DNA from: Dryocola sp032051265
GTDB lineage: Bacteria; Pseudomonadota; Gammaproteobacteria; Enterobacterales; Enterobacteriaceae
Assembly: GCA_032051265.1 (NCBI GenBank)
Contig: DAMBYU010000004.1
Coordinates: forward strand, 310,001-374,000
Direction of reading: 5' to 3'
DNA length: 64,000 nt
Every line of letters starts with the position of its first letter. Position 1 is the stretch's first letter. The position numbers were made by a program, and so were the translations under genes. Positions 36,013-45,512 of the stretch are shown here, one piece after another. A model generated the notes under the pieces. It ran no database searches. It was not told the origin of the DNA and worked only from the letters and a program-made list of their open reading frames with translations.

Positions 36013-37329
36013 ATGGCAGATTATCAGGGTAAAAAAGTCGTCATTATCGGGCTGGGCTTAACCGGCCTTTCCTGCGTGGATTTCTTCCTTGCGCGTGGCG
36101 TGACACCGCGCGTGATGGACAGCCGTATCTCCCCGCCGGGCCTTGATAAACTGCCGGAAACGGTAGAGCGTCATCTCGGTTCCCTGAATGAAAACTGGCT
36201 GCTGGCGGCAGATTTAATTGTTGCCAGCCCTGGTATCGCGCTGGCGCAACCTGCGTTAAGCAACGCGGCTGATAAGGGCGTGGAAATCGTCGGCGATATT
36301 GAACTGTTCTGCCGTGAAGCGCAGGCGCCGATTGTGGCGATTACCGGTTCAAACGGGAAAAGCACAGTGACCAGCCTCGTGGGCGAAATGGCGAAAGCCG
36401 CTGGCGTAAACGTTGGTGTGGGCGGCAACATCGGCCTGCCTGCTCTGATGCTGCTCGAGCCGAATCGCGAACTGTACGTGCTGGAGCTTTCCAGCTTCCA
36501 GCTGGAAACCACGCACAGCCTGAAAGCGGCGGCCGCCACGATCCTTAACGTCACAGAAGATCATATGGACAGGTACCCGTTTGGCCTGCAGCAGTACCGC
36601 GCAGCTAAACTGCGTATCTATGAAAATGCGGCGGTCTGCGTGGTGAATGCGGACGACGCTCTGACCATGCCGGTACGCGGTGCGGATGAGCGTTGCGTGA
36701 GCTTTGGCGTAGACGTGGGTGACTATCACCTTAATCGCCAGCAGGGGGATACCTGGCTGCGCGTGAAGGGTGAGAAAGTGCTGAGCACCAAAGAGATGAA
36801 GCTGTCAGGCCAGCACAATTACACCAATGCCCTGGCAGCACTTGCTCTGGCCGATGCGGTGAAACTGCCACGCTCCAGCAGTCTGAAGGCGCTGACTACG
36901 TTCACCGGCCTGGCGCATCGTTTCCAGCTTGCCTGGGAACATAACGGCGTGCGCTGGATTAACGACTCCAAAGCGACCAACGTCGGCAGCACCGAAGCCG
37001 CGCTTAACGGCCTGCATGTAGATGGCATCCTGCATCTGCTGCTGGGCGGGGACGGTAAATCGGCCGATTTCTCTTCGCTTACGCAGTATCTGCAAGGGCC
37101 GAATGTTCGCCTGTACTGCTTTGGCCGCGACGGGGCCGGGTTTGCTGCCCTGCGTCCGGAAGCGGCAGAGCAAACAGAAACCATGGCACAAGCGATGGCG
37201 CTTATCGCTCCGCGTGTTAAGCCAGGAGATATGGTGCTGTTGTCCCCGGCTTGTGCGAGCCTTGACCAGTTCAAAAATTTTGAACAGCGCGGGGATCTCT
37301 TTATCCGTCTTGCGAAGGAGCTAGGTTGA
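36013..37329 (+). CDS. murD: UDP-MurNAc-L-Ala:D-Glu ligase MurD
   Basis: Adds D-glutamate to UDP-MurNAc-L-alanine. 438 aa (E. coli 438). The ATP loop is ITGSNGKSTVTSLVGEMA (near 110); the C-terminal domain has LLLGGDGKSADF. Its TGA overlaps the ftsW ATG by one base. Confidence 0.98.
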   Translation: MADYQGKKVVIIGLGLTGLSCVDFFLARGVTPRVMDSRISPPGLDKLPETVERHLGSLNENWLLAADLIVASPGIALAQPALSNAADKGVEIVGDIELFCREAQAPIVAITGSNGKSTVTSLVGEMAKAAGVNVGVGGNIGLPALMLLEPNRELYVLELSSFQLETTHSLKAAAATILNVTEDHMDRYPFGLQQYRAAKLRIYENAAVCVVNADDALTMPVRGADERCVSFGVDVGDYHLNRQQGDTWLRVKGEKVLSTKEMKLSGQHNYTNALAALALADAVKLPRSSSLKALTTFTGLAHRFQLAWEHNGVRWINDSKATNVGSTEAALNGLHVDGILHLLLGGDGKSADFSSLTQYLQGPNVRLYCFGRDGAGFAALRPEAAEQTETMAQAMALIAPRVKPGDMVLLSPACASLDQFKNFEQRGDLFIRLAKELG

Positions 37330-38570
37330 TGCGTTTATCACTCCCCCGCCTGCGTATGCCGCGTATGCCAGGATTTGCTATCCTGGCATGGGTGTCATCG
37401 GCGCTAAAAGGCTGGGTGATGGGCTCCCGCGAAGCCGACTCAAACAGCATGGTGCTCTACGATCGCACCCTGCTGTGGTTAACTTTAGGCCTGGCCGCCA
37501 TCGGTTTTATTATGGTGACCTCGGCATCGATGCCTGTCGGGCAACGCCTGGCAAACGATCCTTTCCTGTTTGCCAAACGCGACGGACTTTATATCGTGCT
37601 GGCGTTTGCAACGGCGATGATAACGCTACGTCTGCCTATGGCATTCTGGCAGCGCCACAGTACGGCGATGCTGCTGCTGTCGATAGCGATGCTGCTTATC
37701 GTGCTGGTGGTGGGGAGTTCGGTTAACGGTGCATCGCGCTGGATTGCCTTCGGCCCGCTGCGTATTCAGCCAGCCGAGTTTACCAAGCTGTCGCTGTTCT
37801 GCTACCTCGCCAACTACCTTGTTCGCAAGGTTGATGAGGTGCGTAATAACCTGCGCGGCTTCCTGAAGCCGATGGGCGTGATTCTGGTGATGGCCGTGCT
37901 TTTGCTGGCCCAGCCTGACCTCGGTACGGTCGTCGTGCTGTTTGTGACTACGCTTGCGATGCTGTTCCTCGCGGGGGCGAAACTCTGGCAGTTCATTGCC
38001 ATTATCGGCATGGGTATTTCAGCGGTTGTGCTGCTGATTCTGGCCGAGCCTTACCGTATCCGTCGCGTAACGTCCTTCTGGAATCCATGGGAAGATCCCT
38101 TCGGCAGTGGCTATCAGCTTACGCAATCGCTAATGGCGTTTGGTCGCGGTGAATTATGGGGCCAGGGCCTGGGAAATTCCGTACAAAAACTGGAGTATCT
38201 GCCGGAAGCGCACACTGACTTTATCTTCTCCATTATTGGCGAAGAGCTGGGATATATCGGTGTGGTGCTGGCTTTATTGATGGTATTCTTCGTCGCTTTT
38301 CGCGCCATGTCCATCGGCAAACGCGCCCTTGAACTGGATCAACGTTTCGCGGGTTTTCTCGCCTGTTCAATCGGTATCTGGTTCAGTTTCCAGGCGCTGG
38401 TTAACGTGGGCGCGGCGGCAGGTATGCTGCCGACGAAAGGCCTGACGTTGCCGCTTATCAGTTACGGTGGCTCCAGTTTGTTAATTATGTCTACGGCAAT
38501 CATGATGTTGCTGCGTATTGACTATGAAACACGTCTGGCGAAAGCCCAGGCGTTTACACGGAGCGTATGA
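37329..38570 (+). CDS. ftsW: Septal peptidoglycan polymerase FtsW
   Basis: SEDS-family glycosyltransferase that works with FtsI. The ATG at 37329 gives 413 aa (E. coli 414); a TTG one codon upstream is less likely. About ten membrane segments; the SEDS signature RIQPAEFTKLSLF and the loop RRVTSFWNPWEDPFGSGYQL, then PEAHTDFIFSIIGEELG, are conserved. Confidence 0.98.
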   Translation: MRLSLPRLRMPRMPGFAILAWVSSALKGWVMGSREADSNSMVLYDRTLLWLTLGLAAIGFIMVTSASMPVGQRLANDPFLFAKRDGLYIVLAFATAMITLRLPMAFWQRHSTAMLLLSIAMLLIVLVVGSSVNGASRWIAFGPLRIQPAEFTKLSLFCYLANYLVRKVDEVRNNLRGFLKPMGVILVMAVLLLAQPDLGTVVVLFVTTLAMLFLAGAKLWQFIAIIGMGISAVVLLILAEPYRIRRVTSFWNPWEDPFGSGYQLTQSLMAFGRGELWGQGLGNSVQKLEYLPEAHTDFIFSIIGEELGYIGVVLALLMVFFVAFRAMSIGKRALELDQRFAGFLACSIGIWFSFQALVNVGAAAGMLPTKGLTLPLISYGGSSLLIMSTAIMMLLRIDYETRLAKAQAFTRSV

Positions 38571-39637
38571 TGAGCAATCAATCCCGGCGGTTAATGGTGA
38601 TGGCGGGCGGCACGGGCGGACACGTTTTCCCGGGGCTTGCGGTAGCCCATCATCTGATGGCGGAAGGCTGGCAGGTGCGCTGGCTCGGCACCGCCGATCG
38701 TATGGAAGCGGATCTTGTTCCGAAGCACGGTATTGAAATCGACTTTATTCATATTTCGGGGCTGCGCGGGAAGGGGCTAAAAGCGCTGCTGCTGGCACCG
38801 GTGCGTATCTTTAATGCCTGGCGGCAGGCAAGGGCGATCATGAAAGCCTGGCGTCCGGACGTTGTGCTGGGGATGGGAGGCTATGTTTCCGGCCCCGGCG
38901 GGCTGGCCGCGTGGTCGCTTGGCATTCCTGTTGTTTTGCACGAGCAAAACGGAATTGCGGGCCTGACCAATAAGTGGCTCGCAAAAATTGCCAATAAGGT
39001 GATGCAGGCGTTTCCCGGCGCATTTCCGAACGCAGACGTGGTCGGTAATCCGGTGCGTACGGATGTATTAGCGCTGCCTTTGCCTCAGGAACGTTTTTCA
39101 GGCCGTGAGGGGCCGGTTCGCGTGCTGGTTGTGGGAGGGTCTCAGGGCGCTCGCGTGCTGAACCAGATCATGCCGCAGGTTGCGGGTCGCCTCGGTAATG
39201 CCGTAACTATCTGGCATCAGTGCGGTAAGGGCGGCCAGGCTGTTGTGCAGCAGGCTTATGCGGAAGCCGCGCAGCCTCAGCATAAGATCGCTGAATTTAT
39301 TGACGATATGGCTGCAGCTTACGCGTGGGCAGATGTCGTGGTATGCCGCTCAGGCGCGTTAACCGTGAGCGAAATCGCAGCCGCAGGATTGCCTGCGCTG
39401 TTCGTTCCCTTCCAGCATAAAGACCGGCAGCAATACTGGAACGCGCTGCCGCTGGAAAAGGCCGGAGCCGCAAAAATACTGGAGCAACCGCAGTTTACCG
39501 TGGATGCCGTTACCGAAACGCTCGCCGGATGGGACAGGGCAACGTTGCTGGCGATGGCCGAACGTGCACGCGCTGCGTCCATTCCTGATGCAACTGAGCG
39601 GGTAGCCAAAGAAGTAAACGCTGCAGCACTGGCGTAA
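38570..39637 (+). CDS. murG: Lipid II synthase MurG
   Basis: Peripheral membrane GT28 glycosyltransferase that transfers GlcNAc to lipid I. The second of two adjacent ATGs (38567, 38570) gives MSNQSRRLMVMAGGTGGHVF and 355 aa, the E. coli length. Glycine loops GGTGGHVFPG and GGYVSGPGGLAA mark the N-domain; GGSQGARVLNQ and PFQHKDRQQYWNA mark the UDP-GlcNAc site. Confidence 0.97.
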   Translation: MSNQSRRLMVMAGGTGGHVFPGLAVAHHLMAEGWQVRWLGTADRMEADLVPKHGIEIDFIHISGLRGKGLKALLLAPVRIFNAWRQARAIMKAWRPDVVLGMGGYVSGPGGLAAWSLGIPVVLHEQNGIAGLTNKWLAKIANKVMQAFPGAFPNADVVGNPVRTDVLALPLPQERFSGREGPVRVLVVGGSQGARVLNQIMPQVAGRLGNAVTIWHQCGKGGQAVVQQAYAEAAQPQHKIAEFIDDMAAAYAWADVVVCRSGALTVSEIAAAGLPALFVPFQHKDRQQYWNALPLEKAGAAKILEQPQFTVDAVTETLAGWDRATLLAMAERARAASIPDATERVAKEVNAAALA

Positions 39638-39652
39638 TGATTTAAAGGTTGT

Positions 39653-39670
39653 GGGTGACGCTTTTCACCC
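39653..39670 (+). other. Hairpin in the murG-murC gap
   Basis: GGGTGA-CGCTTT-TCACCC, a 6-bp perfect stem followed at a short distance by ATTTTT. It lies in the one clear gap (77 bp) inside the mur/fts run. It could weaken read-through or protect the mRNA; not shown to terminate. Confidence 0.4.
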
Positions 39671-39714
39671 GTGAATTTTTGATGTAATGGCGGAAAGCCG
39701 CTGCAGGTTAGAGA

Positions 39715-41190
39715 ATGAATACACAACAACTGGCGAAACTGCGTTCTATCGTGCCCGAGATGCGTCGCGTCCGGCACATTCACTTTGTTGGCATCGGCGG
39801 TGCCGGTATGGGCGGTATCGCCGAAGTTTTGGCTAACGAAGGTTACCAGATTAGCGGATCCGATCTGGCGCCGAACCCGGTCACGCAGCAGTTGTCGGCA
39901 CTGGGTGCCACTATTTACTTCAACCACCGTCCGGAAAACGTGCTGGATGCAAGCGTGGTGGTGGTGTCGACCGCGATTTCTGCGGACAACCCGGAAATTG
40001 TCGCCGCTCATGAAGCGCGCATCCCGGTTATTCGCCGCGCCGAAATGCTGGCTGAATTAATGCGTTTTCGTCATGGCATAGCCATCGCGGGAACCCACGG
40101 CAAAACAACGACCACAGCGATGGTATCCAGCATTTACGCGGAAGCGGGTCTGGACCCTACATTCGTTAACGGCGGCCTGGTGAAGGCGGCGGGGACGCAT
40201 GCACGTCTGGGCCACAGCCGCTACCTGATTGCAGAAGCCGATGAGAGCGACGCGTCATTCCTCCATCTGCAACCTATGGTCTCCGTGGTGACCAATATCG
40301 AAGCCGATCACATGGATACCTACCAGGGCGATTTCGAAAATCTAAAGCAGACGTTTATTAACTTCCTGCACAATTTGCCGTTTTATGGTCGTGCCGTGAT
40401 GTGCGTGGACGATCCGGTGATTCGTGAACTGTTGCCGCGCGTGGGTCGTCAAACCACCACTTACGGCTTTAGCGACGATGCGGATATTCGCATTGAGAAC
40501 TATCAGCAGAAAGGGCCGCAGGGGCATTTCACCATCGTGCGTCTGGATAAGCCGGAGCTGCGCGTCACGCTGAATGCGCCTGGCCGTCACAACGCATTGA
40601 ATGCTGCGGCAGCGGTTGCCGTTGCTACCGAAGAAGGCATTGAAGATGACGCAATCCTGCGTGCGCTGGAGAGTTTCCAGGGCACCGGTCGCCGCTTTGA
40701 TTTCCTGGGCGAGTACCCGCTGGCGCCGGTAAATGGCAAAGCAGGTAGCGCGATGCTGGTAGATGATTACGGTCATCACCCTACGGAAGTGGATGCGACA
40801 ATTAAAGCCGCGCGCGCAGGCTGGCCAGACAAAAATCTGGTGATGATTTTCCAGCCGCACCGTTTTACCCGCACTCGCGATCTGTATGACGATTTTGCTG
40901 GCGTGCTGTCGCATGTGGATGCTTTGCTGATGCTGGATGTCTATGCCGCCGGTGAAACGCCGATCCCAGGGGCGGACAGCCGCTCGCTGTGTCGGACCAT
41001 TCGCAGTCGCGGCAAAGTTGATCCGATTCTGGTGCCGGAGGCGAGTGAGATTGCGGATATCCTTGCGCCAGTGTTGACGGGCAATGATTTGATTCTGGTA
41101 CAGGGCGCAGGCAACGTGGGCAAAATCGCAAAAAAACTGGCTGAAAGTAAGCTGCGGCCCCAGGCTAAAGAGGAAGACCATCATGGCTGA
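39715..41190 (+). CDS. murC: UDP-MurNAc:L-alanine ligase MurC
   Basis: First Mur ligase, adding L-alanine to UDP-MurNAc. 491 aa as in E. coli. The NADH-like fold motif HFVGIGGAGMGGIAEVLANE and the ATP loop AGTHGKTTTTAMVSS (near 122) are clear. Overlaps ddlB by 8 nt. Confidence 0.98.
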   Translation: MNTQQLAKLRSIVPEMRRVRHIHFVGIGGAGMGGIAEVLANEGYQISGSDLAPNPVTQQLSALGATIYFNHRPENVLDASVVVVSTAISADNPEIVAAHEARIPVIRRAEMLAELMRFRHGIAIAGTHGKTTTTAMVSSIYAEAGLDPTFVNGGLVKAAGTHARLGHSRYLIAEADESDASFLHLQPMVSVVTNIEADHMDTYQGDFENLKQTFINFLHNLPFYGRAVMCVDDPVIRELLPRVGRQTTTYGFSDDADIRIENYQQKGPQGHFTIVRLDKPELRVTLNAPGRHNALNAAAAVAVATEEGIEDDAILRALESFQGTGRRFDFLGEYPLAPVNGKAGSAMLVDDYGHHPTEVDATIKAARAGWPDKNLVMIFQPHRFTRTRDLYDDFAGVLSHVDALLMLDVYAAGETPIPGADSRSLCRTIRSRGKVDPILVPEASEIADILAPVLTGNDLILVQGAGNVGKIAKKLAESKLRPQAKEEDHHG

Positions 41191-42103
41191 TAAAATCGCT
41201 GTCCTGCTGGGTGGACATTCCGCAGAGCGTGAAGTGTCGTTGCAGTCAGGAAAAGCCGTGTTGGCGGGTCTGAAAGAAGCCGGCATCGACGCGCATGGCG
41301 TTGATCCGCACGAGACCGCAGTGACCGAACTCAGGCTTAAGGGGTTCGATAAAGTTTTCATCGCGCTGCATGGCCGTGGTGGTGAAGATGGCACGCTGCA
41401 AGGGCTGTTGGAGTTGCTGGATCTTCCGTACACCGGCAGCGGCGTGATGGCTTCGGCTATCAGCATGGATAAATGGCGTACCAAGCTGCTATGGCAAGGT
41501 GCGGGATTACCGGTGGCACCCTGGGTGGCGTTGACTCGTCGGGATGCGCAGGCAGGCATTACTGCTGCAACGTTAGAACGCATTACCCAGTTGGGCCTGC
41601 CGGTTATCGTTAAGCCGAGCCGTGAAGGCTCAAGCGTGGGAATGTCAAAGGTCGATGACGCTGCGGCGCTGTCGGCGGCGCTGGACTTAGCCTTCAAACA
41701 CGATGAAGAAGTGCTGATCGAAAAATGGTTAAGCGGGCCTGAATACACGGTAGCCATCCTCGGTGAAGAAATATTACCGTCAATTCGTATCCAGCCGGCT
41801 GGAACCTTCTATGATTATGACGCGAAGTATCTCTCTGATGAAACTCAATATTTCTGTCCAGGTGGCTTAAGCGAACAGCGCGAGCAGGATTTGCGGGCGC
41901 TGGTGCTGCAAGCCTGGCAGAGTTTAGGCTGCAGCGGCTGGGGCCGGGTGGATGTCATGCAGGACAGCGACGGGCAGTTTTATCTGCTGGAAGTGAACAC
42001 GTCGCCGGGCATGACCAGCCATAGCCTGGTGCCAATGGCGGCGCGTCAGGCAGGGATGACTTTTTCACAACTGGTAGTACGTATTCTGGACCTGGCGGAC
42101 TGA
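41183..42103 (+). CDS. ddlB: D-alanine-D-alanine ligase B
   Basis: Makes the D-Ala-D-Ala dipeptide used by MurF. 306 aa, ATP-grasp fold. N-terminal LLGGHSAEREVSLQSG, FIALHGRGGEDGTLQG, VIVKPSREGSSVGMSKV and EVNTSPGMTSHSLVP are the family motifs. In E. coli some ftsQA promoters lie in this gene; I did not locate them. Confidence 0.98.
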   Translation: MADKIAVLLGGHSAEREVSLQSGKAVLAGLKEAGIDAHGVDPHETAVTELRLKGFDKVFIALHGRGGEDGTLQGLLELLDLPYTGSGVMASAISMDKWRTKLLWQGAGLPVAPWVALTRRDAQAGITAATLERITQLGLPVIVKPSREGSSVGMSKVDDAAALSAALDLAFKHDEEVLIEKWLSGPEYTVAILGEEILPSIRIQPAGTFYDYDAKYLSDETQYFCPGGLSEQREQDLRALVLQAWQSLGCSGWGRVDVMQDSDGQFYLLEVNTSPGMTSHSLVPMAARQAGMTFSQLVVRILDLAD

Positions 42104-42104
42104 T

Positions 42105-42941
42105 ATGTCGCAAGCAGCCCTGAATGCGCGTAATCGCCAGGAAGAGCCTGGCAATACCCGTCGTAGTAACGGGGGGCGTCTGGCGGGTATTATCTTCCTG
42201 AGTGCGGTGCTGTTTACGGTGTTTATCGGTGGCTGGATTGTGGTCGGCTGGATGGAAGATGCTCAGCGTCTGCCGCTTTCCAGGCTAGTGGTAACCGGCG
42301 AGCGGCATTACACGCGCAATGATGATATTCGCCAGTCCATTCTGGCGCTCGGGCCTCCGGGCACCTTTATGACGCAGGATGTGAACATCATCCAGCAGCA
42401 GATTGAACGTTTGCCCTGGATCAAGCAGGCGAGCGTAAGAAAGCAGTGGCCGGACGAATTGAAGATTCATCTGGTTGAATATGTGCCCATAGCGCGTTGG
42501 AATGATCAGCACATGATTGACGCCGAAGGCAACGCCTTCAGCGTTCCGGCGGAACGTACCGGAAAGCAGACTTTACCGATGTTATCCGGTCCTGAAGGGA
42601 GCGAAGGTGAAGTTTTGCAGGGCTATCGCGCGATGGGTCAGGTGCTGGCAAAGGATAAATTCACGTTGAAAGAAGCGGCAATGACCGCTCGTCGTTCCTG
42701 GCAGTTGACGCTGAACAACGGCATTAAGCTCAATCTGGGCCGGGGCGATACGATGAAACGCCTGAGTCGCTTTGTGGAACTCTATCCGGTTCTGCAACAG
42801 CAGGAGCAAGCTGACGGTAAAGTGGTCAGCTATGTCGACTTGCGATATGACTCTGGCGCGGCAGTAGGCTGGCAGCCCGCTCCCGTACAGGACCCTAATC
42901 CTAATCAGCAACAGAATCAGGCACAGGCAGAACAACAATGA
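42105..42941 (+). CDS. ftsQ: Cell division protein FtsQ
   Basis: Bitopic protein that recruits FtsB-FtsL to the divisome. 278 aa (E. coli 276): cytoplasmic tail, one membrane segment (about 27-47), POTRA domain starting near LPLSRLVVTGERHYTRNDDI, then a beta domain. The Gln/Asn-rich C-terminal tail (NPNQQQNQAQAEQQ) is longer and more repetitive than most. Overlaps ftsA by 4 nt. Confidence 0.97.
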   Translation: MSQAALNARNRQEEPGNTRRSNGGRLAGIIFLSAVLFTVFIGGWIVVGWMEDAQRLPLSRLVVTGERHYTRNDDIRQSILALGPPGTFMTQDVNIIQQQIERLPWIKQASVRKQWPDELKIHLVEYVPIARWNDQHMIDAEGNAFSVPAERTGKQTLPMLSGPEGSEGEVLQGYRAMGQVLAKDKFTLKEAAMTARRSWQLTLNNGIKLNLGRGDTMKRLSRFVELYPVLQQQEQADGKVVSYVDLRYDSGAAVGWQPAPVQDPNPNQQQNQAQAEQQ

Positions 42942-44194
42942 TCAAGGCGACGGACAGAAAACTGGTAGTTGGACTGGAGATCGGGACCGCGAAGGTCGCC
43001 GCTTTAGTAGGGGAAGTTCTGCCCGACGGTATGGTCAATATTATTGGCGTGGGTAGCTGCCCATCCCGTGGGATGGACAAAGGCGGGGTTAACGACCTTG
43101 AGTCGGTCGTAAAATGCGTTCAGCGGGCAATTGACCAGGCCGAGCTTATGGCGGATTGCCAGATCTCATCGGTCTACCTGGCGCTGTCCGGCAAGCATAT
43201 TAGCTGCCAGAACGAAATTGGTATGGTGCCTATCTCCGAAGAAGAGGTCACGCAGGAGGACGTGGAAAACGTCGTTCATACCGCAAAGTCAGTGCGCGTT
43301 CGTGACGAACATCGCGTTCTGCACGTTATCCCGCAAGAATATGCCATCGACTATCAGGAAGGGATTAAAAATCCGGTAGGGTTATCTGGTGTGCGTATGC
43401 AGGCCAAGGTGCATTTGATCACCTGCCACAACGATATGGCTAAAAACATCGTTAAAGCCGTTGAACGTTGTGGACTGAAAGTTGACCAACTTATCTTTGC
43501 AGGGCTGGCTGCGAGCTATGCCGTTTTAACCGAAGATGAACGTGAATTGGGCGTCTGCGTAGTTGATATCGGTGGTGGTACAATGGACATCGCGGTATAC
43601 ACTGGAGGCGCATTGCGCCACACCAAGGTTATTCCTTATGCGGGGAACGTGGTGACCAGCGATATCGCCTATGCCTTCGGCACGCCGCCAAGCGATGCAG
43701 AAGCTATTAAAGTACGCCATGGCTGTGCGCTGGGCTCCATCGTCGGCAAAGACGAAAACGTCGAAGTGCCGAGCGTGGGTGGCCGCCCACCGCGTAGCCT
43801 GCAGCGTCAAACGCTTGCTGAGGTTATCGAGCCGCGTTACACCGAGCTGCTCAACCTGGTCAATGAAGAGATTTTGCAGTTACAGGAACAACTCCGCCTG
43901 CAGGGTGTGAAGCACCACCTGGCCGCGGGGATTGTATTAACCGGCGGCGCGGCACAAATTGAAGGCCTGGCGGCCTGTGCTCAGCGCGTGTTCCATACGC
44001 AGGTGCGTATCGGACAGCCGTTAAATATTACTGGCCTGACTGATTATGCCCAGGAGTCGTACTATTCGACTGCCGTCGGCTTGCTGCACTACGGGAAGGA
44101 GTCTCATCTCAGTGGTGAAGCAGAAGTGGAAAAACGGACCTCTGTCGGCTCATGGTTTAAGCGAATCAACAGCTGGCTGAGAAAAGAGTTTTAA
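42938..44194 (+). CDS. ftsA: Cell division protein FtsA
   Basis: Actin-like protein that ties FtsZ to the membrane. 418 aa (E. coli 420). Nucleotide-binding motifs VVGLEIGTAKVAALVG, VVDIGGGTMDIAVYTGG and IVLTGGAAQIEGL, and a C-terminal amphipathic membrane-targeting helix (GSWFKRINSWLRKEF) are all present. Confidence 0.98.
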   Translation: MIKATDRKLVVGLEIGTAKVAALVGEVLPDGMVNIIGVGSCPSRGMDKGGVNDLESVVKCVQRAIDQAELMADCQISSVYLALSGKHISCQNEIGMVPISEEEVTQEDVENVVHTAKSVRVRDEHRVLHVIPQEYAIDYQEGIKNPVGLSGVRMQAKVHLITCHNDMAKNIVKAVERCGLKVDQLIFAGLAASYAVLTEDERELGVCVVDIGGGTMDIAVYTGGALRHTKVIPYAGNVVTSDIAYAFGTPPSDAEAIKVRHGCALGSIVGKDENVEVPSVGGRPPRSLQRQTLAEVIEPRYTELLNLVNEEILQLQEQLRLQGVKHHLAAGIVLTGGAAQIEGLAACAQRVFHTQVRIGQPLNITGLTDYAQESYYSTAVGLLHYGKESHLSGEAEVEKRTSVGSWFKRINSWLRKEF

Positions 44195-44203
44195 TTTTTA
44201 TAA

Positions 44204-44228
44204 GAGACCGGACAAAATTAGCGGTCTC
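44204..44228 (+). other. Hairpin in the ftsA-ftsZ gap
   Basis: GAGACCG and CGGTCTC, a perfect 7-bp inverted repeat with an 11-nt loop, about 30 nt before the ftsZ start. It may shape the 5' end of ftsZ mRNA; no T-run follows. Confidence 0.5.
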
Positions 44229-44257
44229 AGGCGACAGGCACAAAACGGAGAGAAACT

Positions 44258-45412
44258 ATGTTTGAACCTATGGAACTGACCAACGACGCGGTGATTAAAG
44301 TCATCGGCGTCGGTGGCGGCGGCGGTAATGCCGTTGAACATATGGTGCGCGAGCGCATCGAAGGCGTTGATTTCTTTGCGGTGAACACTGACGCTCAGGC
44401 GTTGCGTAAAACTGCAGTAGGCCAGACAATCCAGATTGGTAATGGTATTACCAAAGGTCTGGGTGCTGGAGCAAACCCTGAAGTGGGCCGTTCCGCAGCC
44501 GATGAAGATCGTGATGCACTGCGTGCCGCGCTTGAAGGCGCAGACATGGTGTTTATCGCCGCAGGTATGGGCGGCGGTACCGGTACGGGTGCAGCACCTG
44601 TTGTGGCGGAAGTAGCTAAAGACCTCGGTATCCTCACCGTGGCCGTCGTAACTAAGCCTTTCAACTTTGAAGGCAAGAAGCGTATGGCATTCGCGGAGCA
44701 GGGCATCGCCGAGCTGTCAAAACACGTTGATTCCCTGATCACTATTCCAAACGACAAGCTGCTGAAAGTGCTTGGCCGCGGTATCTCTTTGCTCGACGCT
44801 TTTGGCGCGGCGAACGACGTACTGAAAGGTGCCGTGCAGGGTATCGCTGAACTGATTACTCGTCCGGGTCTGATGAACGTCGACTTTGCTGACGTGCGTA
44901 CCGTGATGTCCGAAATGGGTTATGCCATGATGGGCTCAGGTGTGGCAAGCGGCGAAGACCGTGCGGAAGAAGCAGCAGAAATGGCGATCTCCAGCCCGCT
45001 GCTGGAAGATATCGACCTGTCTGGTGCGCGTGGCGTGCTGGTTAACATCACCGCTGGCTTCGACCTGCGTCTGGATGAGTTCGAAACCGTGGGTAACACT
45101 ATCCGTGCGTTCGCTTCTGATAATGCGACCGTCGTTATCGGCACCTCTCTGGACCCAGAGATGAATGACGAACTGCGTGTTACCGTTGTTGCTACCGGTA
45201 TTGGCATGGACAAGCGTCCTGAAATTACCCTGGTCACGAATAAACAGCAGGCTCAGCAGCCTGTGATGGATCGCTACCAGCAGCACGGAATGGCGCCTTT
45301 GACTCAGGAGCAGAAGCCTGCAGCTAAAGTCGTTAATGACAATACGCCGCAAGCGGCGAAGGAACCTGATTACCTGGATATTCCAGCGTTTTTGCGTAAG
45401 CAGGCTGATTAA
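44258..45412 (+). CDS. ftsZ: Cell division GTPase FtsZ
   Basis: Tubulin-like GTPase forming the Z-ring. 384 aa (E. coli 383). GTP-binding signature GMGGGTGTGAAPVVAEVAK (near 105), N-terminal GVGGGGGNAVEHM and T7 loop region NVDFADVRTVM are clear. The conserved C-terminal peptide DYLDIPAFLRKQAD binds FtsA and ZipA. Strong AGGAG-like site (CGGAGAGAAACTATG) at the start. Confidence 0.99.
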   Translation: MFEPMELTNDAVIKVIGVGGGGGNAVEHMVRERIEGVDFFAVNTDAQALRKTAVGQTIQIGNGITKGLGAGANPEVGRSAADEDRDALRAALEGADMVFIAAGMGGGTGTGAAPVVAEVAKDLGILTVAVVTKPFNFEGKKRMAFAEQGIAELSKHVDSLITIPNDKLLKVLGRGISLLDAFGAANDVLKGAVQGIAELITRPGLMNVDFADVRTVMSEMGYAMMGSGVASGEDRAEEAAEMAISSPLLEDIDLSGARGVLVNITAGFDLRLDEFETVGNTIRAFASDNATVVIGTSLDPEMNDELRVTVVATGIGMDKRPEITLVTNKQQAQQPVMDRYQQHGMAPLTQEQKPAAKVVNDNTPQAAKEPDYLDIPAFLRKQAD

Positions 45413-45512
45413 GAATAAACCGGAAGTTGGGCATCTCCGCTCTTTGTGCTAAACTGGCCTGCCGATTGTGATATACACTTCGGTTGGATAAGTAATTTGG
45501 CGAGATTATACG

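Noticed and set aside
40342..41757. Long minus-strand ORF (471 codons) opposite murC and ddlB
   Set aside because: It is antisense to two certain genes, its protein is Arg/Ser/Ala-rich without any family motif, and it ignores the gene boundary. A codon-phase shadow.
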